NCBI GenBank assembly: GCA_035539215.1
Contig: DATLIX010000098.1
Span: 1 to 64,000, forward strand
Source of the DNA: Dongia_B sp035539215
Lineage (GTDB): Bacteria > Pseudomonadota > Alphaproteobacteria > Dongiales > Dongiaceae
DNA: 64,000 nt
Direction: 5' to 3'
Shown here piece by piece: positions 24,280 through 31,881 of this stretch (positions within the stretch are counted from its first letter, which is position 1; every line of letters begins with the position of its first letter). Made by a program: the position numbers and the translations under genes. A model generated the notes under the pieces. That model did no database searches. It was given only the letters and a program-made list of their open reading frames with translations, and was not told the DNA's origin.

Positions 24280-25150
24280 AGCTATCTTTGAAAGCACGGC
24301 TGAAATGACTGCGATTTGCGAATCCCGTTTGGGCCGCGATTGCAGCGACGGAGAGATTGGTAAGGGCAAGAAGATCGCACGCACGGGAAAGTCGTGAGCG
24401 AGCAACGAATGTCATCGGCGGGATGCCGATTTCCTCATGAAATTCTTTGGCGAAGACGGACCGGCTTCGGCCGCTTATCGTGGCCAACGAAGAAACGCTG
24501 TGCTCTCTATCGGGGTGTGTCAGGACTTCCCGTATGGCGAGTCCAAGCCAAGGCTTCTTGAAGATGCCAGGCAGGCCACTGGTGCCGTGATGGGCAATAT
24601 AGTGCCTGATAAGGACCACAAGGCAAGTCTTCATCAAGGCACTCATGAGCGATCTCGAGAAGGGGCCATCCTCGTCTGTTTCCTTAAGCATTGCCTCAAA
24701 GGACGCCCTGATGAGTGACTCTTTCTCGAGATTGGCGGCGATCGGCAGCGGAATTCCGTCAAAAAGATGGAAGCCGCCTAGACCAGCATGGATCTCGCCG
24801 CATACTACTCGAGTTGCTACAGGACTATCCCCGGCTGCATCAAATAACTCCAGGCCGCCCGTACCTGGTCGGCAGATTGAGCGAGAATGAAATCTATGTG
24901 CAGGCTTTAGGGATGCCGCCATACCTTGTGGCAAGCGAGGCGGTACGATGGCTACGGAGCCGGGGCCCAGCTTGAGTGGCGCATTATTGCCAACTGAAAG
25001 AAATAGTCGTCCTGAGAGCACGTAATGCACCTCAACCTTTTCAAGGCTTGGAATTAGAATCTCGGCATCTCGGGCGATCTCGCAAATCGCAAATGCGTCC
25101 ACGTCGACCTCAAGGGCGGAAAGGAGAAGGCTGAGATTATTGAGCTTCAT
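24215..25150 (-). CDS. AraC-family transcriptional regulator with cupin sensor
   Basis: This 311-residue regulator has an N-terminal cupin-like domain (FAICEIARDAEILIPSLEKV, HYVLSGRLFLSVGNNAPLKL, GPGSVAIVPPRLPQGMAA) and a C-terminal double helix-turn-helix (VSSLATISGRSRSVFAKEFH and LTNLSVAAIAAQTGFANRSH with FSRAFKDSYGIDPSHYKR). The frame is open to 25459, but ATG 25150 has GGAG five bases upstream and gives the usual family start and length. The ligand is unknown. Codon use looks less GC-biased than in the flanking metabolic genes, in line with an accessory region. Confidence 0.87.
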   Translation of the reverse strand: MKLNNLSLLLSALEVDVDAFAICEIARDAEILIPSLEKVEVHYVLSGRLFLSVGNNAPLKLGPGSVAIVPPRLPQGMAASLKPAHRFHSRSICRPGTGGLELFDAAGDSPVATRVVCGEIHAGLGGFHLFDGIPLPIAANLEKESLIRASFEAMLKETDEDGPFSRSLMSALMKTCLVVLIRHYIAHHGTSGLPGIFKKPWLGLAIREVLTHPDREHSVSSLATISGRSRSVFAKEFHEEIGIPPMTFVARSRLSRACDLLALTNLSVAAIAAQTGFANRSHFSRAFKDSYGIDPSHYKRVHSSAHRGKFH

Positions 25151-25708
25151 TTTGGCTCCAGGCATTTGGAAGTCAGAGACCCGAGATTTCCAGTTTAATT
25201 TCAGCGACCTTAAAAAAAACGGACTTAAAGCAACCAAATGGGGACGTTTAGGTACGTCAACCATGGGGGCGCTTTCTGACGAAGGGTTCGGTACTGAATA
25301 GTATCTATCCTGCTCTGGCAATAAGCCGCCTATTCGCACGGACCTCAGATCAAGCGTACTGTCAGCGAAGGTCGGTCGACGCATGGGCGTGCGCGGCTCT
25401 CGCGTCGTGGCAGGCAGTTCCTCTCCTACGAATACCGTGCCTATCTCGGACGTGGGCATGTTGAATTTGCGATTTAGTCAAAGCGGGCGAGGAAGCCTGG
25501 CCGCTTGCGGCAAAAAACGTGAAGCGCGCAGAGTGATTGGATCCTGCAGCGTGACAGTTTCCTGTCTTTCATCCGTCGATCGGCAATGGATCAAGACGTC
25601 GTATCGGCGTCCAAAGGGAGCCTGACGCAGGCTTGATACGGACGGTCGGAGCGGAATTGACGGCGACGCAACTTCCGCGGTGGGCCAAAGAACCCGCTTG
25701 ACTAATAA
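25151..25708. other. long divergent intergenic region
   Basis: These 558 bp separate the araC and arsR genes, which are transcribed away from each other. An in-frame upstream extension of araC covers the first 309 bp but has no recognisable domain or ribosome-binding site. I see no other gene. Confidence 0.5.
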
Positions 25709-25743
25709 TCAACAGAGTGGTTGAGTATCAACATAACGGTTGA
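25709..25743. promoter_or_regulatory. twin ArsR-type operators
   Basis: Two 16-bp sites share the arms TCAAC-N6-GTTGA: 25709-25724 (centre AGAGTG) and 25728-25743 (centre ATAACG). They lie 19 bp apart and end 17 bp before the arsR start at 25761. A TTGACT hexamer at 25698-25703 could be the -35 they cover. Autorepression is the natural reading. Confidence 0.7.
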
Positions 25744-25760
25744 TGATTGGTCGAGGTTGC

Positions 25761-26219
25761 ATGGTTGCGGCGTCGCATTTGCAGTTGGTGGAGGCATCGG
25801 AAGGGGACGCGCCGGAAGCGCTTAGCCTGGTTTTCGCTGCGCTGGCCGATCCTGTGCGGCGGGAAATTCTCGATCGGCTGGATGGCCAGGACCTGCTGGT
25901 TTCCGAAGTGGCGGGACATTTCGATATCTCGCTGCAGGCGGTGTCGCGGCATCTGCAAGTGCTGGTGCGGGCTGGTTTGGTGCAACAGCAGCGTACCGGG
26001 CGGATCAGTCGCTGCAGCCTGGATGCCGGCCCGATCCATGAGGCCGCCATCTGGCTCAACCGCTACAGCAAGTATTGGCAGGATCAGTTCGACCTGTTGG
26101 CCGCTTCGCTGGCGGAGATCGCGGAAGAAGCGGCGGAACAACCGTCACCGCGGCGAGCGGGCAAGCCGCAGAAGGCGGCCCGGAAAACGAAGCAGCCGCG
26201 GCGCGGACCGGACCGCTGA
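25761..26219 (+). CDS. ArsR-family transcriptional repressor
   Basis: This 152-residue winged-helix regulator contains VFAALADPVRREILDRLDGQ, LLVSEVAGHFDISLQAVSRH and LQVLVRAGLVQQQRTGRISR, followed by PIHEAAIWLNRYSKYWQDQF. That is the ArsR subgroup often paired with SRPBCC or DUF899 genes. No metal-binding cysteine pair is present in the recognition helix. The C-tail is Lys/Arg/Pro rich. Start ATG 25761 has GAGG just upstream. Twin palindromes precede the gene, and the DUF899 cluster follows 152 bp downstream on the same strand, its likely target. Confidence 0.88.
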   Translation: MVAASHLQLVEASEGDAPEALSLVFAALADPVRREILDRLDGQDLLVSEVAGHFDISLQAVSRHLQVLVRAGLVQQQRTGRISRCSLDAGPIHEAAIWLNRYSKYWQDQFDLLAASLAEIAEEAAEQPSPRRAGKPQKAARKTKQPRRGPDR

Positions 26220-26371
26220 ACACGTCAGATCGATTTTATCACCCGGCCTGATCCGGCCTGAGGAAACACGTCTGCGGGAATACGTTTGCGGGAATGTGTT
26301 TGCGACGGGCGCTGTGGCGGCCCGGCGATCATGTCCCGTCAGTCGCGAATCATGCGAGAGGAGCGTGCACC

Positions 26372-27097
26372 ATGTCGCAACAAGCCGTCGCCGATCACCG
26401 CATCGTCTCACCCGACGAATGGGTCGCGGCCCGCAAGCGGCTTCTCCTCATGGAGAAGGATTTCACCAGGCTGCGCGAGGAACTGAGCCAGTCGCGGCGC
26501 GAACTGCCCTGGGTGCGGGTCACCAAAGACTATGTCTTCGACACGTCGGACGGCCGCCGAGGTCTTGCCGATCTTTTCGCCGGGCGCAGCCAGTTGATGG
26601 TCTATCATTTCATGTTCGCGCCGCAGGCGGAACAGGGCTGCCATGGCTGCTCCTTCTGGGCCGACAGCTTCGATCACATCATTCCCCATCTGGCGGCCCG
26701 CGACGTCACCATGCTGGCGATCTCGCGCGCTCCCTTGCAGAAGCTGCAGGCTTTCGCCGGGCGTTTCGGCTGGAGCTTTCCCTGGGTTTCCGCCGGCGAC
26801 GGCGATTTCAACTACGATTTTCAGGTCTCGTTCCGACCGGAAGATCTGGCGGCGGGGACCGCCATCCACAATTATGCGCCCTACGCGAAGCAATTGCCTG
26901 ACAAGCCCGGCATTAGCGTTTTCTACAAGGATGCGGTGGGCACCGTCTTCCATACCTATTCCTGTTATGAGCGCGGCATCGACATGATGAATGCCGCCTA
27001 TCAATATCTCGATCTGGCGCCGAAGGGGCGCGACGAGGCCGGCCTCGATTTCTCCATGGCCTGGGTACGCTATCGCGATCGGTATGGTGCGGCATGA
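26372..27097 (+). CDS. DUF899 thioredoxin-fold protein, copy A
   Basis: This 241-residue DUF899 protein contains HRIVSPDEWVAARKRLLLME, ELPWVRVTKDYVFDT, YHFMFAPQAEQGCHGCSFWA and DSFDHIIPHLAARDVTMLAI, then GWSFPWVSAGDGDFNYDFQV and an end with FHTYSCYERGIDMMNAAYQY. The CHGC pair sits where thioredoxin-fold proteins carry their redox cysteines. Family function is not established. ATG 26372 has GAGAGGAG upstream. Its stop overlaps the start of the short ORF at 27094. It resembles the protein at 27312 along its full length. Confidence 0.88.
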   Translation: MSQQAVADHRIVSPDEWVAARKRLLLMEKDFTRLREELSQSRRELPWVRVTKDYVFDTSDGRRGLADLFAGRSQLMVYHFMFAPQAEQGCHGCSFWADSFDHIIPHLAARDVTMLAISRAPLQKLQAFAGRFGWSFPWVSAGDGDFNYDFQVSFRPEDLAAGTAIHNYAPYAKQLPDKPGISVFYKDAVGTVFHTYSCYERGIDMMNAAYQYLDLAPKGRDEAGLDFSMAWVRYRDRYGAA

Positions 27098-27315
27098 GCA
27101 GCTGTTGCGATCGGACAATCAGCGCGCTGATCGGCAGCGTCGATGCCGCAGCGGGCAGCGATCCCGCATCCATTCTCGATCCCCTGCGCGAAGTAGCCTA
27201 TCGGCAGCGCGTCGCCAGACTTCGTCAACAACTGTGGCAGTTCCGGCACGATCAGCAGGTAACGCCCTCCAGCGCGATCTGCTTCATTCGCCGTCATTGG
27301 AGGAGGAGAAAATGA
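27094..27315 (+). CDS. 73-residue truncated relative of the downstream DUF899-like protein
   Basis: This short frame starts MSSCCDRT and contains AYRQRVARLRQQLWQFRHDQ. The larger gene at 28019 starts MSWCCGPS and contains AYRQQIAELRKKMREIQSEI at a similar distance. The short frame therefore looks like the N-terminal part of a paralogue whose thioredoxin-like body is gone; its last 15 codons are unrelated. Both ends are joined by ATGA overlaps to the DUF899 genes on either side, so it may still be translated as a coupling peptide. Whether it is functional or a decaying duplicate is open. Confidence 0.55.
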   Translation: MSSCCDRTISALIGSVDAAAGSDPASILDPLREVAYRQRVARLRQQLWQFRHDQQVTPSSAICFIRRHWRRRK

Positions 27316-28022
27316 CAGATCATCGTATCGTTTCGCGGCAGGAATGGCTGGCGTCGCGACGCCAGTTGCTCGCCAAAGAAAAGGCCTTCATTCGGGAGCG
27401 CGATGCCTTGAGCGAGGCACGCCGCGATCTCCCATGGGTCAAGATCACCAAGGACTATCTCTTCGACACGCCGGCCGGCCGGCAGAGTCTGTCCGATCTC
27501 TTCGCCGCGCACAGCCAGCTCGTCATCTATCATTTCATGTTCGCGCCCGACTGGGAGGATGGCTGCAAGAGCTGCTCCTTCTGGGCCGACAACTTCAATG
27601 GTCTGCAACCGCATCTCGGCGCCCGGGACGTCACCATGCTGGCGGTCTCGCGGGCTCCTCTGGCCAAGCTCCAGGCGGCGGCCAAACGCTATGGCTGGAC
27701 CTTCCCCTGGGTCTCATCGGGCGATGGCGATTTCAACTACGATTTCCAGGTCTCGATGCGGCCTGAGGAGCTGGCGTCCGGCAAGGCGGTCTATAATTAC
27801 GCGCCGTTTGCGATGCAGATGACGGATATGCCGGGCATCAGTGTTTTCTTCAAGGACGCTGATGGCAGCATCTATCACACCTATTCGACCTATGGCCGCG
27901 GGCTCGACATGATGAACGCCGCCTATCAATATCTCGATCTTGTGCCGAAGGGCCGGGACGAGGCGGGGTTGCCGCATACCATGTCCTGGGTGCGTCATCG
28001 CGATCAGTATGGTGCCGCATGA
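27312..28022 (+). CDS. DUF899 thioredoxin-fold protein, copy A'
   Basis: This 236-residue protein is a full-length paralogue of the one at 26372: HRIVSRQEWLASRRQLLAKE, DLPWVKITKDYLFDTPAGRQ, YHFMFAPDWEDGCKSCSFWA, PWVSSGDGDFNYDFQVSMRP and YGRGLDMMNAAYQYLDLVPK. The CKSC pair replaces CHGC. ATG 27312 follows a strong GGAGGAGGAG ribosome-binding site and overlaps the stop of the short ORF. Its own stop overlaps the start at 28019. Divergence between the two copies suggests an old tandem duplication. Confidence 0.88.
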   Translation: MTDHRIVSRQEWLASRRQLLAKEKAFIRERDALSEARRDLPWVKITKDYLFDTPAGRQSLSDLFAAHSQLVIYHFMFAPDWEDGCKSCSFWADNFNGLQPHLGARDVTMLAVSRAPLAKLQAAAKRYGWTFPWVSSGDGDFNYDFQVSMRPEELASGKAVYNYAPFAMQMTDMPGISVFFKDADGSIYHTYSTYGRGLDMMNAAYQYLDLVPKGRDEAGLPHTMSWVRHRDQYGAA

Positions 28023-28657
28023 GCTGGTGTTGCGGCCCCAGCGATGCCAGACCGGAAACGGCCGATAAAGGAGCGAGAAGCATGAGCTATCGCGACGACA
28101 GCGCGAAGCTGGCCGCCTATCGCCAGCAGATCGCCGAATTGCGCAAGAAGATGCGCGAGATCCAGTCGGAGATCACGCCTGAACCGGTGGCCGATTATGA
28201 ATTCGCCACCGCCCAGGGCAAGGTACGCTTGTCGACTTTGTTCGGCGACAAGGACACGTTGATCCTCATCCACAATATGGGCACCGGCTGCGTTGCCTGC
28301 ACCTTGTGGGCGGACGGCTTCAACGGCGTCTTCCCGCATCTGCAGGACCGCGCCGCCTTCGTCGTCTCATCGCCGGACGAGCCGGCGACGCAGCAGCGTT
28401 TCGCCGCCGACCGTGGCTGGCGCTTTCCCATGATCTCGCACCAAGGAACCAGCTTCGCCGCCGATATGGGCTATGCCCGCGAGGGCGGCAAGGCGATGCC
28501 GGGTCTCTCGGTTTTCAAGCGGAAGGATGGCGAGATCATGCGCGTGGCCGATACCGGCTTCCGTCCGGGCGACGATTTCTGCAGCGTCTGGCACATCCTC
28601 GACATGATGCCGGAAGGGTCGGACGGTTGGATGCCGAAATATCGCTATGCCGGTTGA
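28019..28657 (+). CDS. DUF899-like short thioredoxin-fold protein, copy B'
   Basis: This 212-residue protein contains GKVRLSTLFGDKDTLILIHN, MGTGCVACTLWADGFNGVFP, HLQDRAAFVVSSPDEPATQQ, GWRFPMISHQGTSFAADMGY and a DFCSVWHILDMMPEGSDGWM end, a shorter branch of the DUF899/thioredoxin-like group with a CVAC pair. Two starts compete: ATG 28019 overlaps the previous stop and gives the MSWCC N-terminus, while ATG 28082 has AAAGGAG upstream. I favour 28019 because the short paralogue at 27094 conserves the MSxCC beginning and the same coupling. A hairpin follows the stop. Confidence 0.82.
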   Translation: MSWCCGPSDARPETADKGARSMSYRDDSAKLAAYRQQIAELRKKMREIQSEITPEPVADYEFATAQGKVRLSTLFGDKDTLILIHNMGTGCVACTLWADGFNGVFPHLQDRAAFVVSSPDEPATQQRFAADRGWRFPMISHQGTSFAADMGYAREGGKAMPGLSVFKRKDGEIMRVADTGFRPGDDFCSVWHILDMMPEGSDGWMPKYRYAG

Positions 28658-28663
28658 GCCCGA

Positions 28664-28680
28664 CGCCTGACGGTCAGGCG
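28664..28680. terminator. inverted repeat between convergent genes
   Basis: CGCCTGACGGTCAGGCG has 8-bp perfect arms and overlaps the stop of the LysR gene. It lies 6 bp after the DUF899-like gene, so it may act on both strands. There is no T run. Confidence 0.4.
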
Positions 28681-29633
28681 CGGCGCCTGCGGCCCTTGTT
28701 CGCTGTCTTGGGCCCGGCGGCCGCCGCCTGCGCCTGCGATTGTGCGGCGATGAAATTCCGCAGCCAGCTTTGGGCCGGATGCGCATCGTTGCGCCGATGC
28801 CAGGCAAGAACGAAACGCACGGGATCGACCGCGATCGGCGGCGGCAGGATGCGCAAGGCGTCGGCATGGCCGGAAGTGGTGACCACGCCGGCCATCAATG
28901 TTGCGATCATATCCGATTGCGCGACGATGGTGGGGGCCGCATGCATCTGCGGCAAGGTGAGGCCAAGCCGCCGTTTCTTGCCGGCTTTGGCAAGGGCGGC
29001 GTCGACCAGGCCGAAGCGTTCGTCTTCCGGCGAGACCAGCAGGTGGGATAATTGCAGGAAACGGCGCAGGTCCAGTTTGCCGCGCGCTGCCGGGTGATCC
29101 TTGCGCAAGATGCAGACGAAGGGCTCCTCGAACAGCGGACGCGACAGAATACGTCCGGCGGGTGTCGGCGGGACGCCGATCGCCATGTCGATCGCGCCGG
29201 CATCCAGCATGTCGATGGCGTCATCGCGCGCGCTATAGCCGCGTATCCGCAGCGTCACGTCCGGCGCCTCGCGCCGCAAGGCCGCGATCAGGCGCGGCAG
29301 CAGCACATAGGCCGGATGTTCAGAGAGGCCGAGGGTAAACCCGGCCGTCGAGGTCGCCGGCTCGAACGACTGGGTGAAGGAGAGGCTGCGCTGGATCTCC
29401 GCCAGGGCATGGGAAAGCGGCTCGGCAAGCTCCAGGGCACGCGGCGTCGGCTGCAGGCCCCGCGCGCTGCGGATGAATAATTCGTCCTTCAGCAAGGCGC
29501 GCAGACGGGCAAGGGCGGCGCTCATGGCCGGCTGTGTGCGGCCGATCCGGGCACCGGCGCGCGTCACATTGCGTTCCGCCATCAGCGCGTCGAAGGCGAC
29601 CAGGAGATTGAGGTCGATGCCATATAAATCCAT
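28674..29633 (-). CDS. LysR-family transcriptional regulator
   Basis: This 319-residue regulator has the LysR N-terminal helix-turn-helix (LNLLVAFDALMAERNVTRAG, RIGRTQPAMSAALARLRALL, FIRSARGLQPTPRALELAEP) and a two-lobed effector domain of the NahR/PcpR-like type (FTLGLSEHPAYVLLPRLIAA, GAIDMAIGVPP, HPAARGKLDLRRFLQLSHLL). ATG 29633 (MDLYGIDLNLL) is preferred over 29657 because it matches family starts. It is divergent from the SnoaL-like/oxidoreductase pair, 106 bp away, its most likely target. Confidence 0.9.
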   Translation of the reverse strand: MDLYGIDLNLLVAFDALMAERNVTRAGARIGRTQPAMSAALARLRALLKDELFIRSARGLQPTPRALELAEPLSHALAEIQRSLSFTQSFEPATSTAGFTLGLSEHPAYVLLPRLIAALRREAPDVTLRIRGYSARDDAIDMLDAGAIDMAIGVPPTPAGRILSRPLFEEPFVCILRKDHPAARGKLDLRRFLQLSHLLVSPEDERFGLVDAALAKAGKKRRLGLTLPQMHAAPTIVAQSDMIATLMAGVVTTSGHADALRILPPPIAVDPVRFVLAWHRRNDAHPAQSWLRNFIAAQSQAQAAAAGPKTANKGRRRRA

Positions 29634-29739
29634 GAAATGGATGTTGGCATATATCAATCATCGATTTCAAAGATAATTGGCGACTTCCTAGCTTTACTTC
29701 GAGGCCGGCGATGTGGCCGGTTGAAGCAACGAGGAAGCC

Positions 29740-30258
29740 ATGCCGTTATCGGATCAACCCGCCGCCCAGGCCGTCATCTCGGCCGTCACGCCTGTTGTCA
29801 CGCCTGCCGTCACCGGTCTGTCACCGGCCGACCGCCACACGATCGAGACCTTCTATCGCAGCTTCAGCGAGCAGCAACCCGATCTCCTGGATCATGTCTG
29901 CACGGCTGATTGGCAGGATATCCCGCTGGCGCCCGGCCAGGGGCCAGGACCGGGCGGTCTCAAGCCGCTGATCCGTGCCTTCGGCGCCGCCTTTCCCGAT
30001 CTGCGCATCACCCTGCACGAGATCATCGGCGTTCCCGGCCGCGTCGCGGTGCGGGCTGTCATCACCGGCACGCATCGCGGGGCCTGGTTCGGCATTGCGC
30101 CCACCCATCGGCCGATCAGCCTGCCGATCCATGAATTCCACCACCTGCAAGACGGGCGGATTACCCATACCTGGCATCTGGAAGACTGGTTCGGGTTCCT
30201 GCATCAGGCCGGCGCCTGGCCGGTCGCGGCGCAAGGAACCGCGGCGGGAGCGGCATGA
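29740..30258 (+). CDS. SnoaL-like ester cyclase-family protein
   Basis: This 172-residue protein has a SnoaL/NTF2-like fold: DRHTIETFYRSFSEQQPDLL, DIPLAPGQGPGPGGLKPLIR, FPDLRITLHEIIGVPGRVAV, RAVITGTHRGAWFGIAPTHR and HEFHHLQDGRITHTWHLEDW. It matches the ester-cyclase group annotated by similarity to polyketide cyclases, whose many members have unknown substrates. The first 25 residues are Pro/Val-rich and unlike the family. It is coupled by ATGA overlap to the oxidoreductase gene and faces the LysR gene. Confidence 0.85.
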   Translation: MPLSDQPAAQAVISAVTPVVTPAVTGLSPADRHTIETFYRSFSEQQPDLLDHVCTADWQDIPLAPGQGPGPGGLKPLIRAFGAAFPDLRITLHEIIGVPGRVAVRAVITGTHRGAWFGIAPTHRPISLPIHEFHHLQDGRITHTWHLEDWFGFLHQAGAWPVAAQGTAAGAA

Positions 30259-31187
30259 TGATGGCGGCGCGGCTACATGCCTATGGCGATCTGAACATGG
30301 TGAAGATGGAGGAGGTCGTCGTGCCGCCGCTTGGCGCGCGCGATGTCCTGATCCGGGTCGCCGCCGCGAGCGTCAACCCGCTCGACGTCAAATTGGTCGG
30401 CGGCAGTCTTGCCGGCTACTTCCCGCTCACCTTTCCTTATGTGCTGGGTACCGATCTCGCCGGCACGATCGAGCAGGTCGGCGCCGCGGTGTCGGGCTGG
30501 AAGGCCGGCGACAAGGTGATCGGCCGCGCCGATCCGGTCGCCGGCGGCGCTTTCGCGCCTCTCACCGTGCTGCCGGCGACGCATATCGCCGCGGCTCCAG
30601 CCAGTCTTCCGCTCGAAGAGGCCGCCGCTCTGCCGACGACGGCCGGCACGGCCTGGCAGGCCTTGTTCGAGACCGCCGATCTGCAGCGCGGCCAGACGGT
30701 GCTGATCCATGCCGGCGCCGGCGGTGTCGGCAGTTGCGCGATCCAGCTTGCGCACGCGGCCGGCGCCCGCATCATCGCCACGGCGTCGGCCGGCAATCTC
30801 GGCTTGTTGCGAGATCTTGGTGCCGACCAGACGATCGATTATCGCGCCGGCGATTTCGCCGCCGGTCTGCATGGGATCGATGTCGTGCTGGATACGGTGG
30901 GTGGCGAGACGCAACAGCGGTCCTTCGCCGTGTTGCGCCGGGGCGGTAAGCTGGTGAGCATCGTTTCACCGCCGGATGAGGCGACTGCCGGCCAGTACGG
31001 TATCGATGCCGCTTTCGTTTTCCATCAGACCGATGCGTCACGCTTTAACGAGCTGGCTGGCTTGTGCGCAGCCGGCAAGTTGAAGCCGGTCATCGATCGA
31101 AAGATGCGCCTCGGCGATGCCCGTGACGCGCTTTCTTATGTCGCGACCGGACGCGCCCGCGGCAAGGTCTTGCTGCTGGCCGGATAA
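30255..31187 (+). CDS. NADP-dependent quinone oxidoreductase-like protein (MDR superfamily)
   Basis: This 310-residue zinc-free medium-chain dehydrogenase shows AASVNPLDVKLVGGSLAGYF, PYVLGTDLAGTIEQVGAAVS, TTAGTAWQALFETADLQRGQ and the nucleotide-binding HAGAGGVGSCAIQLAHAAGA, with KLVSIVSPP later. No structural-zinc cysteines are present, as in quinone oxidoreductases and enoyl reductases. The substrate is unknown. Three ATGs in a row begin the frame (30255, 30258 and nearby). The first overlaps the SnoaL-like stop. A hairpin follows 16 bp after the stop. Confidence 0.88.
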   Translation: MMMAARLHAYGDLNMVKMEEVVVPPLGARDVLIRVAAASVNPLDVKLVGGSLAGYFPLTFPYVLGTDLAGTIEQVGAAVSGWKAGDKVIGRADPVAGGAFAPLTVLPATHIAAAPASLPLEEAAALPTTAGTAWQALFETADLQRGQTVLIHAGAGGVGSCAIQLAHAAGARIIATASAGNLGLLRDLGADQTIDYRAGDFAAGLHGIDVVLDTVGGETQQRSFAVLRRGGKLVSIVSPPDEATAGQYGIDAAFVFHQTDASRFNELAGLCAAGKLKPVIDRKMRLGDARDALSYVATGRARGKVLLLAG

Positions 31188-31203
31188 GACGGACCGCGAG
31201 GGG

Positions 31204-31234
31204 TCGCAGCAGGTCCGTCGCAGGCCTGCTGCGA
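31204..31234. terminator. hairpin between convergent genes
   Basis: TCGCAGCAGG (31204-31213) and CCTGCTGCGA (31225-31234) form a perfect 10-bp stem with an 11-base loop, followed by GCTTTA on the plus strand. It lies between the oxidoreductase and the convergent RibD-like gene and probably ends both transcripts. Confidence 0.6.
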
Positions 31235-31237
31235 GCT

Positions 31238-31810
31238 TTACTGACCAGACCGCCGATAGGTCAGAATCACCGCACCGGTATCCATCTGCCTGGTATCCGT
31301 GTGCTGCAATTGCCGGCGCTCATATCCGCCATCGAACAGCCTTTTGCCGTCCCCCAGCAGGGTCGGGGTCACCATGACGCGGTATTCGTCGAAGAGATCG
31401 AGGCCGATGAAACAGCGGGCGATATCGGCGCCGCCGAACATCACCATATCCTTGCCCGGTTCCTGCTTCAGGCGGGCGATTTCGCCGGCGATATCGGCGC
31501 GTACCACCCGTCCGTTCCAATCCACTTTCGTCAGGGTCCGTGAGAAACAGAGTTTCGGCAGCGCGTTCATGCGGCGGGCAAAGGCGCGGAAGGGTTCCGG
31601 GTTGTTGGCATCGGTTTCGGCAGCCTGCCAGAAACCGGCATTGAATTGAAAGTTGGTGCGGCCGTAGAGCAGCAGGCCGGCGCGGTCGACATTGTCGTCG
31701 GCCCAATGGCGTTGCAAATCATCGGACCAGGCCGGCGGCACGAACGCGCCCTTCGGTCCCTCGATATATCCATCCAGACTGATGAACATTGCCAGGACGA
31801 CTTTGCGCAT
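31238..31810 (-). CDS. dihydrofolate reductase-family (RibD C-terminal domain) protein
   Basis: This 190-residue protein has a single RibD_C/DHFR-like domain: MRKVVLAMFISLDGYIEGPK, AGLLLYGRTNFQFNAGFW, LPKLCFSRTLTKVDWNGRVV, GKDMVMFGGADIARCFIGLD and LFDEYRVMVTPTLLGDGKRL. Standalone members (YyaP/YwjB type) are NADPH-binding reductases of unknown substrate. The AGGAGA ribosome-binding site before ATG 31810 is clear. The gene is divergent from an HxlR-type regulator, 71 bp away, which probably controls it. Confidence 0.88.
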   Translation of the reverse strand: MRKVVLAMFISLDGYIEGPKGAFVPPAWSDDLQRHWADDNVDRAGLLLYGRTNFQFNAGFWQAAETDANNPEPFRAFARRMNALPKLCFSRTLTKVDWNGRVVRADIAGEIARLKQEPGKDMVMFGGADIARCFIGLDLFDEYRVMVTPTLLGDGKRLFDGGYERRQLQHTDTRQMDTGAVILTYRRSGQ

Positions 31811-31846
31811 GACGCATCTCCTACTTCTATGGTGCGATGGAGTGTT

Positions 31847-31871
31847 AACCGATTTTATTATGCAACTGGTT
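31847..31871. promoter_or_regulatory. possible HxlR operator between divergent genes
   Basis: AACC (31847-31850) and GGTT (31868-31871) flank an AT-rich 17-bp core in the short gap between the RibD-like and HxlR genes. The arms are short, so this is a weak candidate. Confidence 0.25.
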
Positions 31872-31881
31872 GTAGCCTCTC

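Noticed and set aside
25151..25459. 103-residue N-terminal extension of the AraC regulator
   Set aside because: It has no ribosome-binding site and no family similarity. The inner ATG at 25150 with GGAG gives the normal AraC length.
29634..29739. LysR T-N11-A box in the divergent gap
   Set aside because: The AT-rich gap contains several possible matches by chance, and none has convincing dyad arms.
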